This document shows positions 1-6,035 of a stretch of 7,885 nt of DNA, in pieces. Under the pieces are notes generated by a model. It saw only the letters and a program-made list of their open reading frames with translations, had not been told where the DNA came from and did no database searches. Source of the DNA: an uncultured Collinsella sp. (GTDB lineage Bacteria; Actinomycetota; Coriobacteriia; Coriobacteriales; Coriobacteriaceae); contig UQVT01000088.1 of assembly GCA_900544465.1 (NCBI GenBank), positions 1-7,885 on the forward strand, written 5' to 3'. Positions within the stretch are counted from its first letter, which is position 1. Each line of letters starts with the position of its first letter. The position numbers and the translations under genes are program-made.

Positions 1-51
1 GCCACGGAAAATCCATTTGCAGCATTGAAGAATCTCAAGCTTGATGAGTAA
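1..51 (+). CDS. C-terminal end of a DUF177/YceD-like protein (5' truncated)
   Basis: The window opens in an open frame that encodes 16 residues (ATENPFAALKNLKLDE) and stops with TAA at 49-51. A short tail of the type N/D-P-x-x-A-x-L-x-x-L is typical of the DUF177 (YceD) family, and in very many bacteria the gene directly upstream of rpmF encodes a DUF177 protein, linked to ribosomal RNA or ribosome assembly. Both the tail and the position fit. The spacer to rpmF is 64 bases, so cotranscription is plausible. Only the tail is visible, so the family call rests on context plus a short match and could be wrong; the reading frame and stop are clear. Confidence 0.55.
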   Translation, partial: ATENPFAALKNLKLDE

Positions 52-59
52 AACTGTGG

Positions 60-65
60 TAGTAT
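60..65 (+). promoter_or_regulatory. Weak -10-like box upstream of rpmF
   Basis: TAGTAT sits in the context GTGG-TAGTAT, about 50 bases before the rpmF start, and matches TATAAT at four of six positions. A TTGATG at 41-46 resembles a -35 box, but the 13-base spacing is too short. A similar GG-TAGAAT occurs before acpP, which is the main reason to mention this one. rpmF may instead be transcribed from upstream of the DUF177-like gene. Confidence 0.2.
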
Positions 66-115
66 CGCTACTTGCGCGTAATCGCCACACTGGATAGTTC
101 ATAAGGAAGGTCACT

Positions 116-295
116 ATGCCCGTACCTAAACAAAAGCAGGGTCGTATCCGCACTCACACCCGTCGTTCCGCCAACATGAAGATCTCGGCTGCGGCTCAGT
201 CCACGTGCCCCCGTTGCGGTGCTGTCAAGCTCCCGCATCACGTGTGCCCCAGCTGCGGTTTCTACAAGGACCGCGAGGTTATCGTTACCGAGTAA
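116..295 (+). CDS. rpmF: 50S ribosomal protein L32, zinc-binding form
   Basis: The 59-residue product is bacterial ribosomal protein L32, a small basic component of the large ribosomal subunit. It begins MPVPKQKQGRIRTHTRRSAN, close to the family's usual start, in which MAVPK is followed by a basic segment. Two CxxC pairs, C31/C34 and C44/C47, form the four-cysteine zinc site of the so-called C+ form; bacteria with a zinc-free (C-) paralogue often switch between the two under zinc limitation. The ATG at 116 is preceded by a strong Shine-Dalgarno run (AAGGAAGG, 103-110) at good spacing. The length is normal for the family. It lies between a DUF177-like gene and plsX, a very common arrangement. 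A stem-loop overlaps its stop codon and a terminator-like hairpin follows about 40 bases later. Confidence 0.97.
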   Translation: MPVPKQKQGRIRTHTRRSANMKISAAAQSTCPRCGAVKLPHHVCPSCGFYKDREVIVTE

Positions 296-321
296 CGGTA
301 TACTCTGGATGCGATGCCGTT
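294..321 (+). other. Stem-loop overlapping the rpmF stop codon
   Basis: AACGGTAT (294-301) pairs with ATGCCGTT (314-321) to give eight base pairs, one of them G-U, around a 12-base loop. It begins within the rpmF TAA and ends 14 bases before the terminator-like hairpin. There is no T-run after it, so it is not a terminator on its own. It could protect the rpmF mRNA 3' end or be chance. Confidence 0.35.
299..304 (+). promoter_or_regulatory. -10-like box TATACT in the rpmF-plsX gap
   Basis: TATACT matches the TATAAT consensus at five of six positions and lies just after the rpmF stop. No convincing -35 hexamer is found 16-18 bases upstream (AGGTTA-like at best) and there is no extended TG. If used, it would start transcription near 311, upstream of the hairpin at 336-365, so plsX transcripts would have to read through that hairpin. 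It also lies in the left arm of the stem at 294-321, so it may simply be part of that structure. Confidence 0.25.
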
Positions 322-335
322 CCAAATGGAACCAC

Positions 336-365
336 AATGGCCGGCTCAATGAGTCGGCCATTTTT
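336..365 (+). terminator. Intrinsic terminator-like hairpin after rpmF
   Basis: AATGGCCGGCTC (336-347) pairs with GAGTCGGCCATT (351-362) through 12 base pairs, with one G-U pair, around a three-base AAT loop. The T-run spans 361-365, with the first two Ts in the stem. This is a good rho-independent terminator shape for rpmF, though the T-run is short. The plsX ribosome-binding site starts five bases later at 370, so the hairpin also sits in any read-through plsX leader. Confidence 0.75.
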
Positions 366-369
366 GTAT

Positions 370-375
370 AAGGAG
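370..375 (+). promoter_or_regulatory. plsX ribosome-binding site (decides the start)
   Basis: AAGGAG at 370-375 lies one base before an ATG at 377 and seven bases before an in-frame ATG at 383. Only the second spacing is workable, so plsX should start at 383 (MSNVRV...) rather than two codons earlier. Confidence 0.8.
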
Positions 376-382
376 CATGTAT

Positions 383-1402
383 ATGAGTAACGTTCGCGTT
401 TGTGTAGACGTTGTGGGCGGAGACGAGAAACCTCAGGTTGTTCTTGATGGTATCGAGGCTGCGCTTGCCGCCGATCCCGATATCGAGGTCTTGGCAGCTG
501 GTCCCGCCGAAATCGTCAATCCCTTTGCAGCTTCCCATGCACGTGTTGAGGCCCTTGAGGCGCCTGACGTTATCGCCATGGATGACGATCCCATTCGCGC
601 CGTGATGACCAAGCGTAAGTCGTCGATCGTGCTTTCTTGCCGCGCCATTAAGAAGGGCAACGCGGATGCGTTCTTCTCCGCCGGCTCCACCGGTGCCATG
701 ACCGCCGCCGCCACCGCCTATGTGACGCCGTTTAGGTATCAGGCCGAAGGCAAGAAGCAGCCGGTGCGCCCCTGTCTGACCAATGCGCTGCCCAATCGCG
801 CCGGCGGTCTGACGGTGCTGTGCGACATGGGTGCCAACCCCGATGTGGAGGTCGATGACATGGTGCGTTTTGCCCAGATGGGTAGCGCCTATGCCCGCGT
901 CGTCCTGGGCATCGAGCATCCTCGCGTGGGCCTGCTTGCCAACGGCACCGAGGATGAGAAGGGCTCCAACTTTACCAAGGCCTGTTTCCCTGCTATGAAG
1001 GCCGCCGTTCCCGGCTTTGTTGGTAACTGCGAGGGCACCGACCTCACCTCAGGTAACTTCGATGTCGTCGTTGCCGATGGCATGTCGGGTAATATCGCTC
1101 TCAAAGCTACCGAGGGCGCTGCCAAGTTTTTGCTGCAGGAGCTCAAGGGCGCCTTTATGGCCTCGCTCGGCACCAAGATCGCCGCGCTGCTCATTAAAAA
1201 GCAGATGCGCGAGATTAAGGCCAAGCTCTCTGGCGACGCCAAGGGCGGCGCGATTCTTCTGGGCCTGCGCGGCGTGGTCCTGATCGGCCATGGCGCCACC
1301 TCAGTCGAGGCTGTCAAAAACGGTACGCTCGCGGCGGCCGAAGCCGTGCGCGCCGGGCTGGTTGAGAATGTCGCCAACTCTATGGACGGTATCGTTTTAT
1401 AA
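383..1402 (+). CDS. plsX: Phosphate acyltransferase PlsX (acyl-ACP:phosphate transacylase)
   Basis: PlsX converts acyl-ACP and phosphate to acyl-phosphate, the donor that PlsY uses to acylate glycerol-3-phosphate in phospholipid synthesis; it acts at the inner face of the membrane. The 339-residue length is normal. Family landmarks are in order: an N-terminal DVVGGD (9-14, where DAMGGD is usual), SAGSTGA (99-105), DMGANPD (148-154), NGTEDEKGS (187-195), GNCEG (214-218), DGMSGN (232-237) and the C-terminal GGAILLGLRGVVLIGHG (288-304). The start at 383 is chosen by its ribosome-binding site; an in-frame ATG at 377 is too close to it. plsX follows rpmF, as in many bacteria, and precedes acpP, whose acylated product supplies its substrate. 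A terminator-like hairpin lies on each side, so plsX may be only partly cotranscribed with its neighbours. The identity is very secure. Confidence 0.97.
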   Translation: MSNVRVCVDVVGGDEKPQVVLDGIEAALAADPDIEVLAAGPAEIVNPFAASHARVEALEAPDVIAMDDDPIRAVMTKRKSSIVLSCRAIKKGNADAFFSAGSTGAMTAAATAYVTPFRYQAEGKKQPVRPCLTNALPNRAGGLTVLCDMGANPDVEVDDMVRFAQMGSAYARVVLGIEHPRVGLLANGTEDEKGSNFTKACFPAMKAAVPGFVGNCEGTDLTSGNFDVVVADGMSGNIALKATEGAAKFLLQELKGAFMASLGTKIAALLIKKQMREIKAKLSGDAKGGAILLGLRGVVLIGHGATSVEAVKNGTLAAAEAVRAGLVENVANSMDGIVL

Positions 1403-1413
1403 CAGCGGCGTTA

Positions 1414-1429
1414 TGCGCCTCGGGGCGCA
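1414..1429 (+). other. Short GC hairpin after plsX
   Basis: TGCGCC (1414-1419) pairs with GGCGCA (1424-1429) around a TCGG loop, 12 bases after the plsX stop. No T-run follows, so it is not a classical terminator. It may stabilise the plsX mRNA end, or be chance in GC-rich DNA. Confidence 0.3.
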
Positions 1430-1439
1430 CGTCGTGGGG

Positions 1440-1445
1440 TAGAAT
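1440..1445 (+). promoter_or_regulatory. -10-like box upstream of acpP
   Basis: TAGAAT, in the context GTGGGG-TAGAAT, matches TATAAT at five of six positions. No good -35 hexamer is found at 16-18 bases; TTATGC at 1411 is too far away. A transcript from here would begin near 1452, only a few bases before the palindrome at 1459-1480. It is the best candidate promoter for the acpP-rnc-smc-ftsY-ffh operon, as I see none between the palindrome and acpP, but the evidence is the box alone. Confidence 0.3.
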
Positions 1446-1458
1446 CAGAACCGTGTCT

Positions 1459-1487
1459 TGGTACCGCCCGGGCGGTACCATTCTTTT
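1459..1487 (+). terminator. Perfect 22-base palindrome with T-rich tail between plsX and acpP
   Basis: Positions 1459-1480 are a perfect dyad: TGGTACCGCCC followed by its exact reverse complement. As RNA this gives a nine-base-pair stem with a CCGG loop, and TTCTTTT (1481-1487) follows. That fits a rho-independent terminator for plsX, although the T-run is broken by a C. Because acpP starts only 30 bases later, it could instead act as an attenuator, an mRNA-stabilising leader hairpin, or a double-stranded operator for a dimeric regulator. Confidence 0.6.
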
Positions 1488-1504
1488 GGTATTCATGCAC
1501 TATG

Positions 1505-1512
1505 AGAGGAAG
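1505..1512 (+). promoter_or_regulatory. acpP ribosome-binding site (decides the start)
   Basis: AGAGGAAG at 1505-1512 precedes the ATG at 1517 at normal spacing. An in-frame ATG at 1502 lies upstream of this site and would add five residues not usual for the family, so 1517 is preferred. Confidence 0.75.
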
Positions 1513-1516
1513 CGCT

Positions 1517-1759
1517 ATGGACCGCTCCGAAATCTTCGACAAGATCGCCGAGGTCGCTGCTGACGTTCTGGGCGTCGATGTTGCCGAAATTAGCGAGGAG
1601 ACCACCTTTGACGACCTCGATGCCAACTCGCTCGAGCGCCTGCAGCTGGTTACGGCTATCGAGGACGAGTTCAACCTCGAGATCGATGACGAGACTCTGC
1701 TCTCGCTCAACTCTGTCGCCGACGCCGTCGACGCTATCGAAGCTGCCAAGGAGGCCTAA
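1517..1759 (+). CDS. acpP: Acyl carrier protein
   Basis: This 80-residue, strongly acidic protein is an acyl carrier protein, which carries growing acyl chains on a 4'-phosphopantetheine arm for fatty-acid synthesis and for donation to PlsX. The helical pattern fits the family: LGVDVAEISEETTF, then the modification site, then LVTAIEDEFNLEIDDE, which aligns with the E. coli LVMALEEEFDTEIPDE. The arm would attach to Ser38. The usual D-S-L motif reads N37-S38-L39 here, with E40 in place of the next Asp; the serine is intact, so it should still be modified, but the change is notable. The gene lies between plsX and rnc, whereas many Firmicutes have fabD and fabG between plsX and acpP. Its last codons contain the ribosome-binding site of rnc. 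It could be the main fatty-acid ACP or a specialised paralogue; context favours the main one. Confidence 0.93.
   Translation: MDRSEIFDKIAEVAADVLGVDVAEISEETTFDDLDANSLERLQLVTAIEDEFNLEIDDETLLSLNSVADAVDAIEAAKEA
1748..1754 (+). promoter_or_regulatory. rnc ribosome-binding site inside the acpP 3' end
   Basis: AAGGAGG at 1748-1754 is a near-perfect Shine-Dalgarno sequence within the last acpP codons (Lys-Glu-Ala). It sits eight bases before a TTG at 1763, which supports that rare start codon for rnc. Confidence 0.85.
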
Positions 1760-1762
1760 GTC

Positions 1763-2488
1763 TTGGCTTTATCCGAACGACTTACGCGCGCCCAGGAAAT
1801 CTTGGGCCACGAGTTCAACAATAAGGTGCTGCTGCGCGCGGCGCTTACGCATCCCTCGGCAGTCGAGGGCCAGCCGGTTTCTGCCAGCTATGAGCGCCTT
1901 GAGTTCTTGGGCGATTCCATTTTGGGCGCTGTGGTCGCACGCTCCCTGTTTGAGTCCTATCCGGAGTTTGACGAGGGCAAGCTCACGCGCCTGAAGGTGT
2001 CGCTTGTCTCGGGCGCTACGCTGTCCGAGGTTTCTTACGAGCTGGGCATTGACGACATCATCATCTTTGGTGCCTCCGAGACCGGTACCGGTGCGCGCGG
2101 CCTGCATTCGGCCCTCGAGAACGTCTATGAGTCGCTCGTGGGCGCGCTGTACCTGGATGCCGGCTGGGATACGGCGGCGGAGTTCATTCACCGTACGCTT
2201 AAGCCGCACCTGGCCACCGAGCGTGCCGAGCACCCCGCGAACCCCAAGTCGTTTTTGCAGGAGTGTGTGCAAGCCGACGGTCACGAACCTCCGGCGTACA
2301 AGCTCGTTGGCTCCGAGGGCCCGGCGCATGCGCCCACCTTTACCGCTGTGGTTTTGATCGATGGTATTCGCCAGGGTCGCGGCTCCGGTTCCTCTAAGAA
2401 GGAAGCCGAGGGAGCCGCCGCGCTTGAGGCGCTCGACCGTATGGGTTACACCACCAACGGCGTGATTCTCAATAAGAAGCACGTGTAA
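1763..2488 (+). CDS. rnc: Ribonuclease III
   Basis: RNase III cuts double-stranded RNA, processing ribosomal RNA precursors and some mRNAs, as a homodimer. The 241 residues show the nuclease domain first (about 1-152), with the signature ERLEFLGDS at 44-52, and a C-terminal double-stranded-RNA-binding domain (about 161-228; SFLQECVQ..., GPAHAPTF, GSGSSKKEAEGAAALEAL). Compared with E. coli, E44, E47 and D51 match E38, E41 and D45, and E123 matches E117. The position of the acidic D114 is Asn120 (codon AAC, 2120-2122). The start is TTG, supported by a strong ribosome-binding site within acpP; the protein then begins MALSERLTRAQEILGHEF, as expected. It follows acpP by three bases, so translation is probably coupled. 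An alternative ATG start would remove the first helix and the signature. The order acpP-rnc-smc-ftsY is widespread. Confidence 0.96.
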   Translation: MALSERLTRAQEILGHEFNNKVLLRAALTHPSAVEGQPVSASYERLEFLGDSILGAVVARSLFESYPEFDEGKLTRLKVSLVSGATLSEVSYELGIDDIIIFGASETGTGARGLHSALENVYESLVGALYLDAGWDTAAEFIHRTLKPHLATERAEHPANPKSFLQECVQADGHEPPAYKLVGSEGPAHAPTFTAVVLIDGIRQGRGSGSSKKEAEGAAALEALDRMGYTTNGVILNKKHV

Positions 2489-2498
2489 GCGAGGAACC

Positions 2499-5400
2499 GT
2501 GTATCTCAAGTCCCTCACGCTCAAAGGGTTCAAGTCGTTTGCCGACCGCGCCCATATGACGTTTGAGCCGGGCCTGACCGTCATCGTCGGTCCCAACGGC
2601 TCGGGAAAATCGAACATCTCCGACTCCATCCTGTGGGTCCTGGGCGAGCAGAGCGCCAAGCAGTTGCGCGGCCAGGCCATGGAGGATGTCATCTTCTCGG
2701 GCTCGTCAGCGCGCAAGCCGGTGGGTGTCGCCGAGGTCACGCTGGTGCTCGATAACTCGGACCATATGCTGCCCGTCGATTTTGACGAGGTCGCCATCAC
2801 CCGTCGTATGTATCGCTCGGGCGAAAGCGAGTACCTCATCAACTCGAGCCCGTGCCGCCTGATGGACATTCAGGACATCTTGCACGATTCGGGCCTGGGC
2901 AAGGATACGCATTCCATCATCAGCCAGGGCAAGCTCGACGCCATTTTGCAGAGCCGCCCCGAGGAGCGCCGCGCCCTCATCGAGGAGGCCGCCGGCATCT
3001 CCAAGCACAAGCGCCGCAAGGAGCGTGCGCTCAAAAAGATTAAGTCGATGGACGAGCACCTGACGCGTGCCCGCGACATCAATAAGGAAATCGCCCGTCA
3101 GCTGCGACCGCTGGAGCGTCAGGTCGATCGTGCGCGCAAGTACAAAGAGTTGTCCTCGCGCGCGAACGAGCTTACGCAGATGCTGGCTGTCGACGAGCTG
3201 CGTTCGCTGCAGTCGCAGTGGAACGACCTGGAGAGCCGCTCCAAGGAAGGTGCCGCCGAGCTGGAGCTTGCGCAGTACCGCATGGGCGAAAAGGAGCGCG
3301 AGCTCGAGAAGCTCCAGGTCATGCTCGAGGAAAAGGGCCTGTTTGTGGGCGATCTGGGCGAGCAGCGCCGCCATATGCAAGATGTGGTCGGCCGCATTAA
3401 CTCCGACATGCGCCTGCTCGAGGAAAAGGGCCACAACATGGTGTCGCGCCTGTCTGACATGCGCGGGCAGATTTCGAGCTCCGAGCATCAGCGTCGTCGC
3501 GTGGTCGAGGAGCTCGAGGACGCGCGTGCGCAGCTTGAGGAAGTGACCGGCGCGCACATGCAGGCCCAGGAGGACGTTGACGCCGCTGGTCCTGCCGCCG
3601 CAGAGCTCCACGAGCGGCGCGTGGCGCTCGACAATCAGATTTCGCAGCTTACGCGTGAGCAACGCGATGTGCAGCGCGTGGCCGACAACGCCGCGCTCGA
3701 GCTCGCCAAGGTGAAGGACTCGCTGAGCAATGCCGAGGTCGAGGACAACATGTATGCCTCGCGCCTGGAGCAGATTGACGAGCAGCTCGAGGAGGTCACG
3801 GCCTCGCTCGAGAGCCGTCGCAACCGCGCAGAGGAGCTTGAGGGTGCTCTTGAGGAAGCGCGCCAGGCCCAGGCCGATGCGCGTGAGGCCACCGAGGTCG
3901 CCCGTGCAGCCCTGAAGGACTTGCGTAATCGTGAGAGTGAGGCGCGCAACAAGCTGTCCGAGGTGCGCTCGGAGCTTGCCAGCCAAAAGAAACTCGATGC
4001 CCGCATGGCCGACAGCTCGCCGCTCGTGAGCCGTCTGGTGGGTGCGCTGGGCGACGATGTCTTGGGTCGTCTGGGCGACGTGCTGGAGGCCCCGCGCGAG
4101 CTTGAGGGCCTGGTTGAGCAATTGCTCGCCGGCGATATCGATGCGCTGCTGTTTGATGACGCCGCCACGCTTGAGCGTGCCGGTCGTGCGGCTCTGGACC
4201 AAAAGAAGGCCTCGGGCGAAGCACTGCTGGTGACGCGCGGCGTGAGCGGCTCTACCGCCGCTGAGGGCGCTGCCGGTACCCGCCTGGTTGATCGTCTGTC
4301 CGTGCGTGCAGGCTACGGACCCGTCGTCGAGGCGCTGCTCGGCGGCTATTACGTGGTCGATGACTTGGCTGCCGCGCTGGCTGCGCCTGTCGTTGACGGT
4401 GTGACCTATGTGACTCCCGATGGCGCCCGCGTAAGCTGTGGCGGCCTGGTGCGTGTGGGCCTCGATGCCGGCGAGGCGTCGGGTGCTCTGGAGCGTAAGC
4501 GTCGCATTCGCGAGCTGGAGGGGCTTGAGCCCGATCTGGCTGCCGTGTTTGAGCATGTGTCGGATCAGGTCGTCGAGGCCAACGTTGCCGTCGAGGAGGC
4601 CCGTGCCGCCGAGGGCGATGCCGCCGGTGAGATCGCCCGTCTTGAGGGCGAGCGCCGCTCGCTGCTCTCCGAGATCGGCCGCTTGGAGCAAAGCGCCAAC
4701 AATGCCGAGGTCGAGCGCGTGCGCATCTCCAAGCGCCGCGAGCAGGCTGCCGAGGCCGTTCGTGCCGCGCGCCCGCGCGTTGACGAGCTCACCCGTTCGC
4801 GTGACGAGGCGCGTGCACAGGCAAGCGACCTGGGTCTCCAGATTGCCGAGGCCAACGATGAGCTCGATCGCGTTCGCCGTGACGATTCCGAGGCCGCCGG
4901 TAAGCTCGCCGATGCCAAGGTGCGCCTGGCCCAGACGAGCGAGCGCCTGCGTTCGCTGAAGGGCCGCGTGCCCGACCTTGAGCATCGTCTTGAGGGCATC
5001 GACCGTCGTATCCGCGGAACACGCCAGGCTTCGCGCTCGCTCGAGCTGCTGCGCCTGCGCGTCGACCCCATGCACGAACGCTATTCTGCCCTGTTGGAAC
5101 GCGCGTCGGATTGGGCAGCGCGCCTGCGTGACCAGGCCTCTCTGGAGGAGGCGGACTCCGCTTCGCTCAAGAAGACCATCGAGGACGCCAAGGCCGAAGT
5201 CGCTCGCGCCAAAGATAAGGTTGATACCGCTGCCGCGACGCAAAACGAGTTCAAGGTCGCGCGTGGCAAGCTCGAGGTGCAGGTAGAGGCCGCCATTAAG
5301 GCCATTACCGCCGATGGCACCACGGTACTCGAGGAAGCGCTCATGCTTCCGGCGCCCACGGACCGCGATGCCGCCGAGCGCGAACTCAACCAGCTTGTGC

Positions 5401-6035
5401 GCCAGATCAACAACCTTGGTCCCGTTAACCAAGTTGCCATGGAGGAGTACGAGCAGCTCAAGCGCCGCGCCGATTACATCGAGGAGCAGCTGGCCGATCT
5501 GGAGAGCGCGCGCAAGGCGCTCACCAAGATCACCGTGGCTATCGACCGTAAGATGCGCAAGGCGTTCCTGGTGACGTTTGAGAAGGTCGATGCGAACTTC
5601 CGCGAGATCTTCGCCATGCTCTTCCCGGGCGGTCAGGCTCATCTGGAGATGACCGATCCCGAGCATCCTGCCGAGACGGCTGTCGAGGTCGTGGCGCAGC
5701 CGCGCGGCAAGCGCATCACCAAGATGATGCTCATGTCGGGCGGCGAGAAGAGCCTGACGGCGCTCGCCCTGCTCTTTGCTGTGTACCGCACGCGCACGGT
5801 GCCGTTCTATGTGCTGGACGAGGTCGAGGCGGCACTCGATGACGCCAACCTGTCCAAGCTCATCGGCGCACTCGACGTGTTGCGTTCCGATACGCAGCTC
5901 TTGGTTATCTCGCATCAGCGCCGTACTATGGAGGACGCTGACGTCCTCTACGGCGTCTCGATGCAAGCCGACGGCGTCAGTCGCGTCGTCTCGCAAAAAC
6001 TCGATCGCGAAACCGGAAAGGTCGTGAATGCATAA
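2499..6035 (+). CDS. smc: Chromosome segregation protein SMC
   Basis: SMC forms a ring-like homodimer that, with ScpA and ScpB, extrudes DNA loops and helps separate new chromosomes. The 1178 residues have the full family layout. The N-terminal ATPase head carries Walker A GPNGSGKSN (31-39), the conserved Arg57 and a Q-loop near Q143. A long coiled coil rich in Glu, Arg, Ala and Leu runs to about 505. The hinge is at about 506-655, a second coil reaches about 1005, and the C-terminal head carries the signature LMSGGEKSL (from L1078, S1080) and Walker B FYVLDE with D1107 and E1108, followed by VEAALDDAN. The GTG start is preceded by GAGGAA at rather short spacing, but the resulting MYLKSLTLKGFKSFADR is the standard N-terminus. 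It begins 10 bases after rnc, and its stop overlaps the ftsY start. No frameshift or missing motif is seen. Confidence 0.98.
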   Translation: MYLKSLTLKGFKSFADRAHMTFEPGLTVIVGPNGSGKSNISDSILWVLGEQSAKQLRGQAMEDVIFSGSSARKPVGVAEVTLVLDNSDHMLPVDFDEVAITRRMYRSGESEYLINSSPCRLMDIQDILHDSGLGKDTHSIISQGKLDAILQSRPEERRALIEEAAGISKHKRRKERALKKIKSMDEHLTRARDINKEIARQLRPLERQVDRARKYKELSSRANELTQMLAVDELRSLQSQWNDLESRSKEGAAELELAQYRMGEKERELEKLQVMLEEKGLFVGDLGEQRRHMQDVVGRINSDMRLLEEKGHNMVSRLSDMRGQISSSEHQRRRVVEELEDARAQLEEVTGAHMQAQEDVDAAGPAAAELHERRVALDNQISQLTREQRDVQRVADNAALELAKVKDSLSNAEVEDNMYASRLEQIDEQLEEVTASLESRRNRAEELEGALEEARQAQADAREATEVARAALKDLRNRESEARNKLSEVRSELASQKKLDARMADSSPLVSRLVGALGDDVLGRLGDVLEAPRELEGLVEQLLAGDIDALLFDDAATLERAGRAALDQKKASGEALLVTRGVSGSTAAEGAAGTRLVDRLSVRAGYGPVVEALLGGYYVVDDLAAALAAPVVDGVTYVTPDGARVSCGGLVRVGLDAGEASGALERKRRIRELEGLEPDLAAVFEHVSDQVVEANVAVEEARAAEGDAAGEIARLEGERRSLLSEIGRLEQSANNAEVERVRISKRREQAAEAVRAARPRVDELTRSRDEARAQASDLGLQIAEANDELDRVRRDDSEAAGKLADAKVRLAQTSERLRSLKGRVPDLEHRLEGIDRRIRGTRQASRSLELLRLRVDPMHERYSALLERASDWAARLRDQASLEEADSASLKKTIEDAKAEVARAKDKVDTAAATQNEFKVARGKLEVQVEAAIKAITADGTTVLEEALMLPAPTDRDAAERELNQLVRQINNLGPVNQVAMEEYEQLKRRADYIEEQLADLESARKALTKITVAIDRKMRKAFLVTFEKVDANFREIFAMLFPGGQAHLEMTDPEHPAETAVEVVAQPRGKRITKMMLMSGGEKSLTALALLFAVYRTRTVPFYVLDEVEAALDDANLSKLIGALDVLRSDTQLLVISHQRRTMEDADVLYGVSMQADGVSRVVSQKLDRETGKVVNA

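Noticed and set aside
367..372. TATAAG as a plsX -10 box
   Set aside because: It overlaps the ribosome-binding site and would start transcription at the start codon, leaving no leader; no -35 box accompanies it.
377..382. An upstream ATG for plsX at 377
   Set aside because: It lies one base after the AAGGAG site, too close for initiation; the ATG at 383 has normal spacing.
68..919. A 283-codon minus-strand open frame across rpmF and plsX
   Set aside because: It overlaps two certain genes and their gap on the opposite strand and shows no recognisable family motif; it is a composition effect.
1459..1480. The palindrome as an RNase III self-regulation site for the downstream rnc
   Set aside because: rnc autoregulation by leader cleavage is known in other bacteria, but the stem here is only about nine pairs, shorter than the roughly two helical turns RNase III prefers, and acpP lies between it and rnc.
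1769..2869. A 366-codon minus-strand open frame across rnc and the start of smc
   Set aside because: It is antisense to conserved nuclease and ATPase motifs and has no family features of its own.
2706..5996. A 1096-codon open frame on the minus strand opposite smc
   Set aside because: It mirrors the smc coding frame. GC-rich third positions and the coiled-coil's Glu/Arg/Leu codons leave few stops in the antisense frame, and the translated product has low complexity (Leu, Ala, His rich) with no recognisable domain. smc has full motifs throughout.
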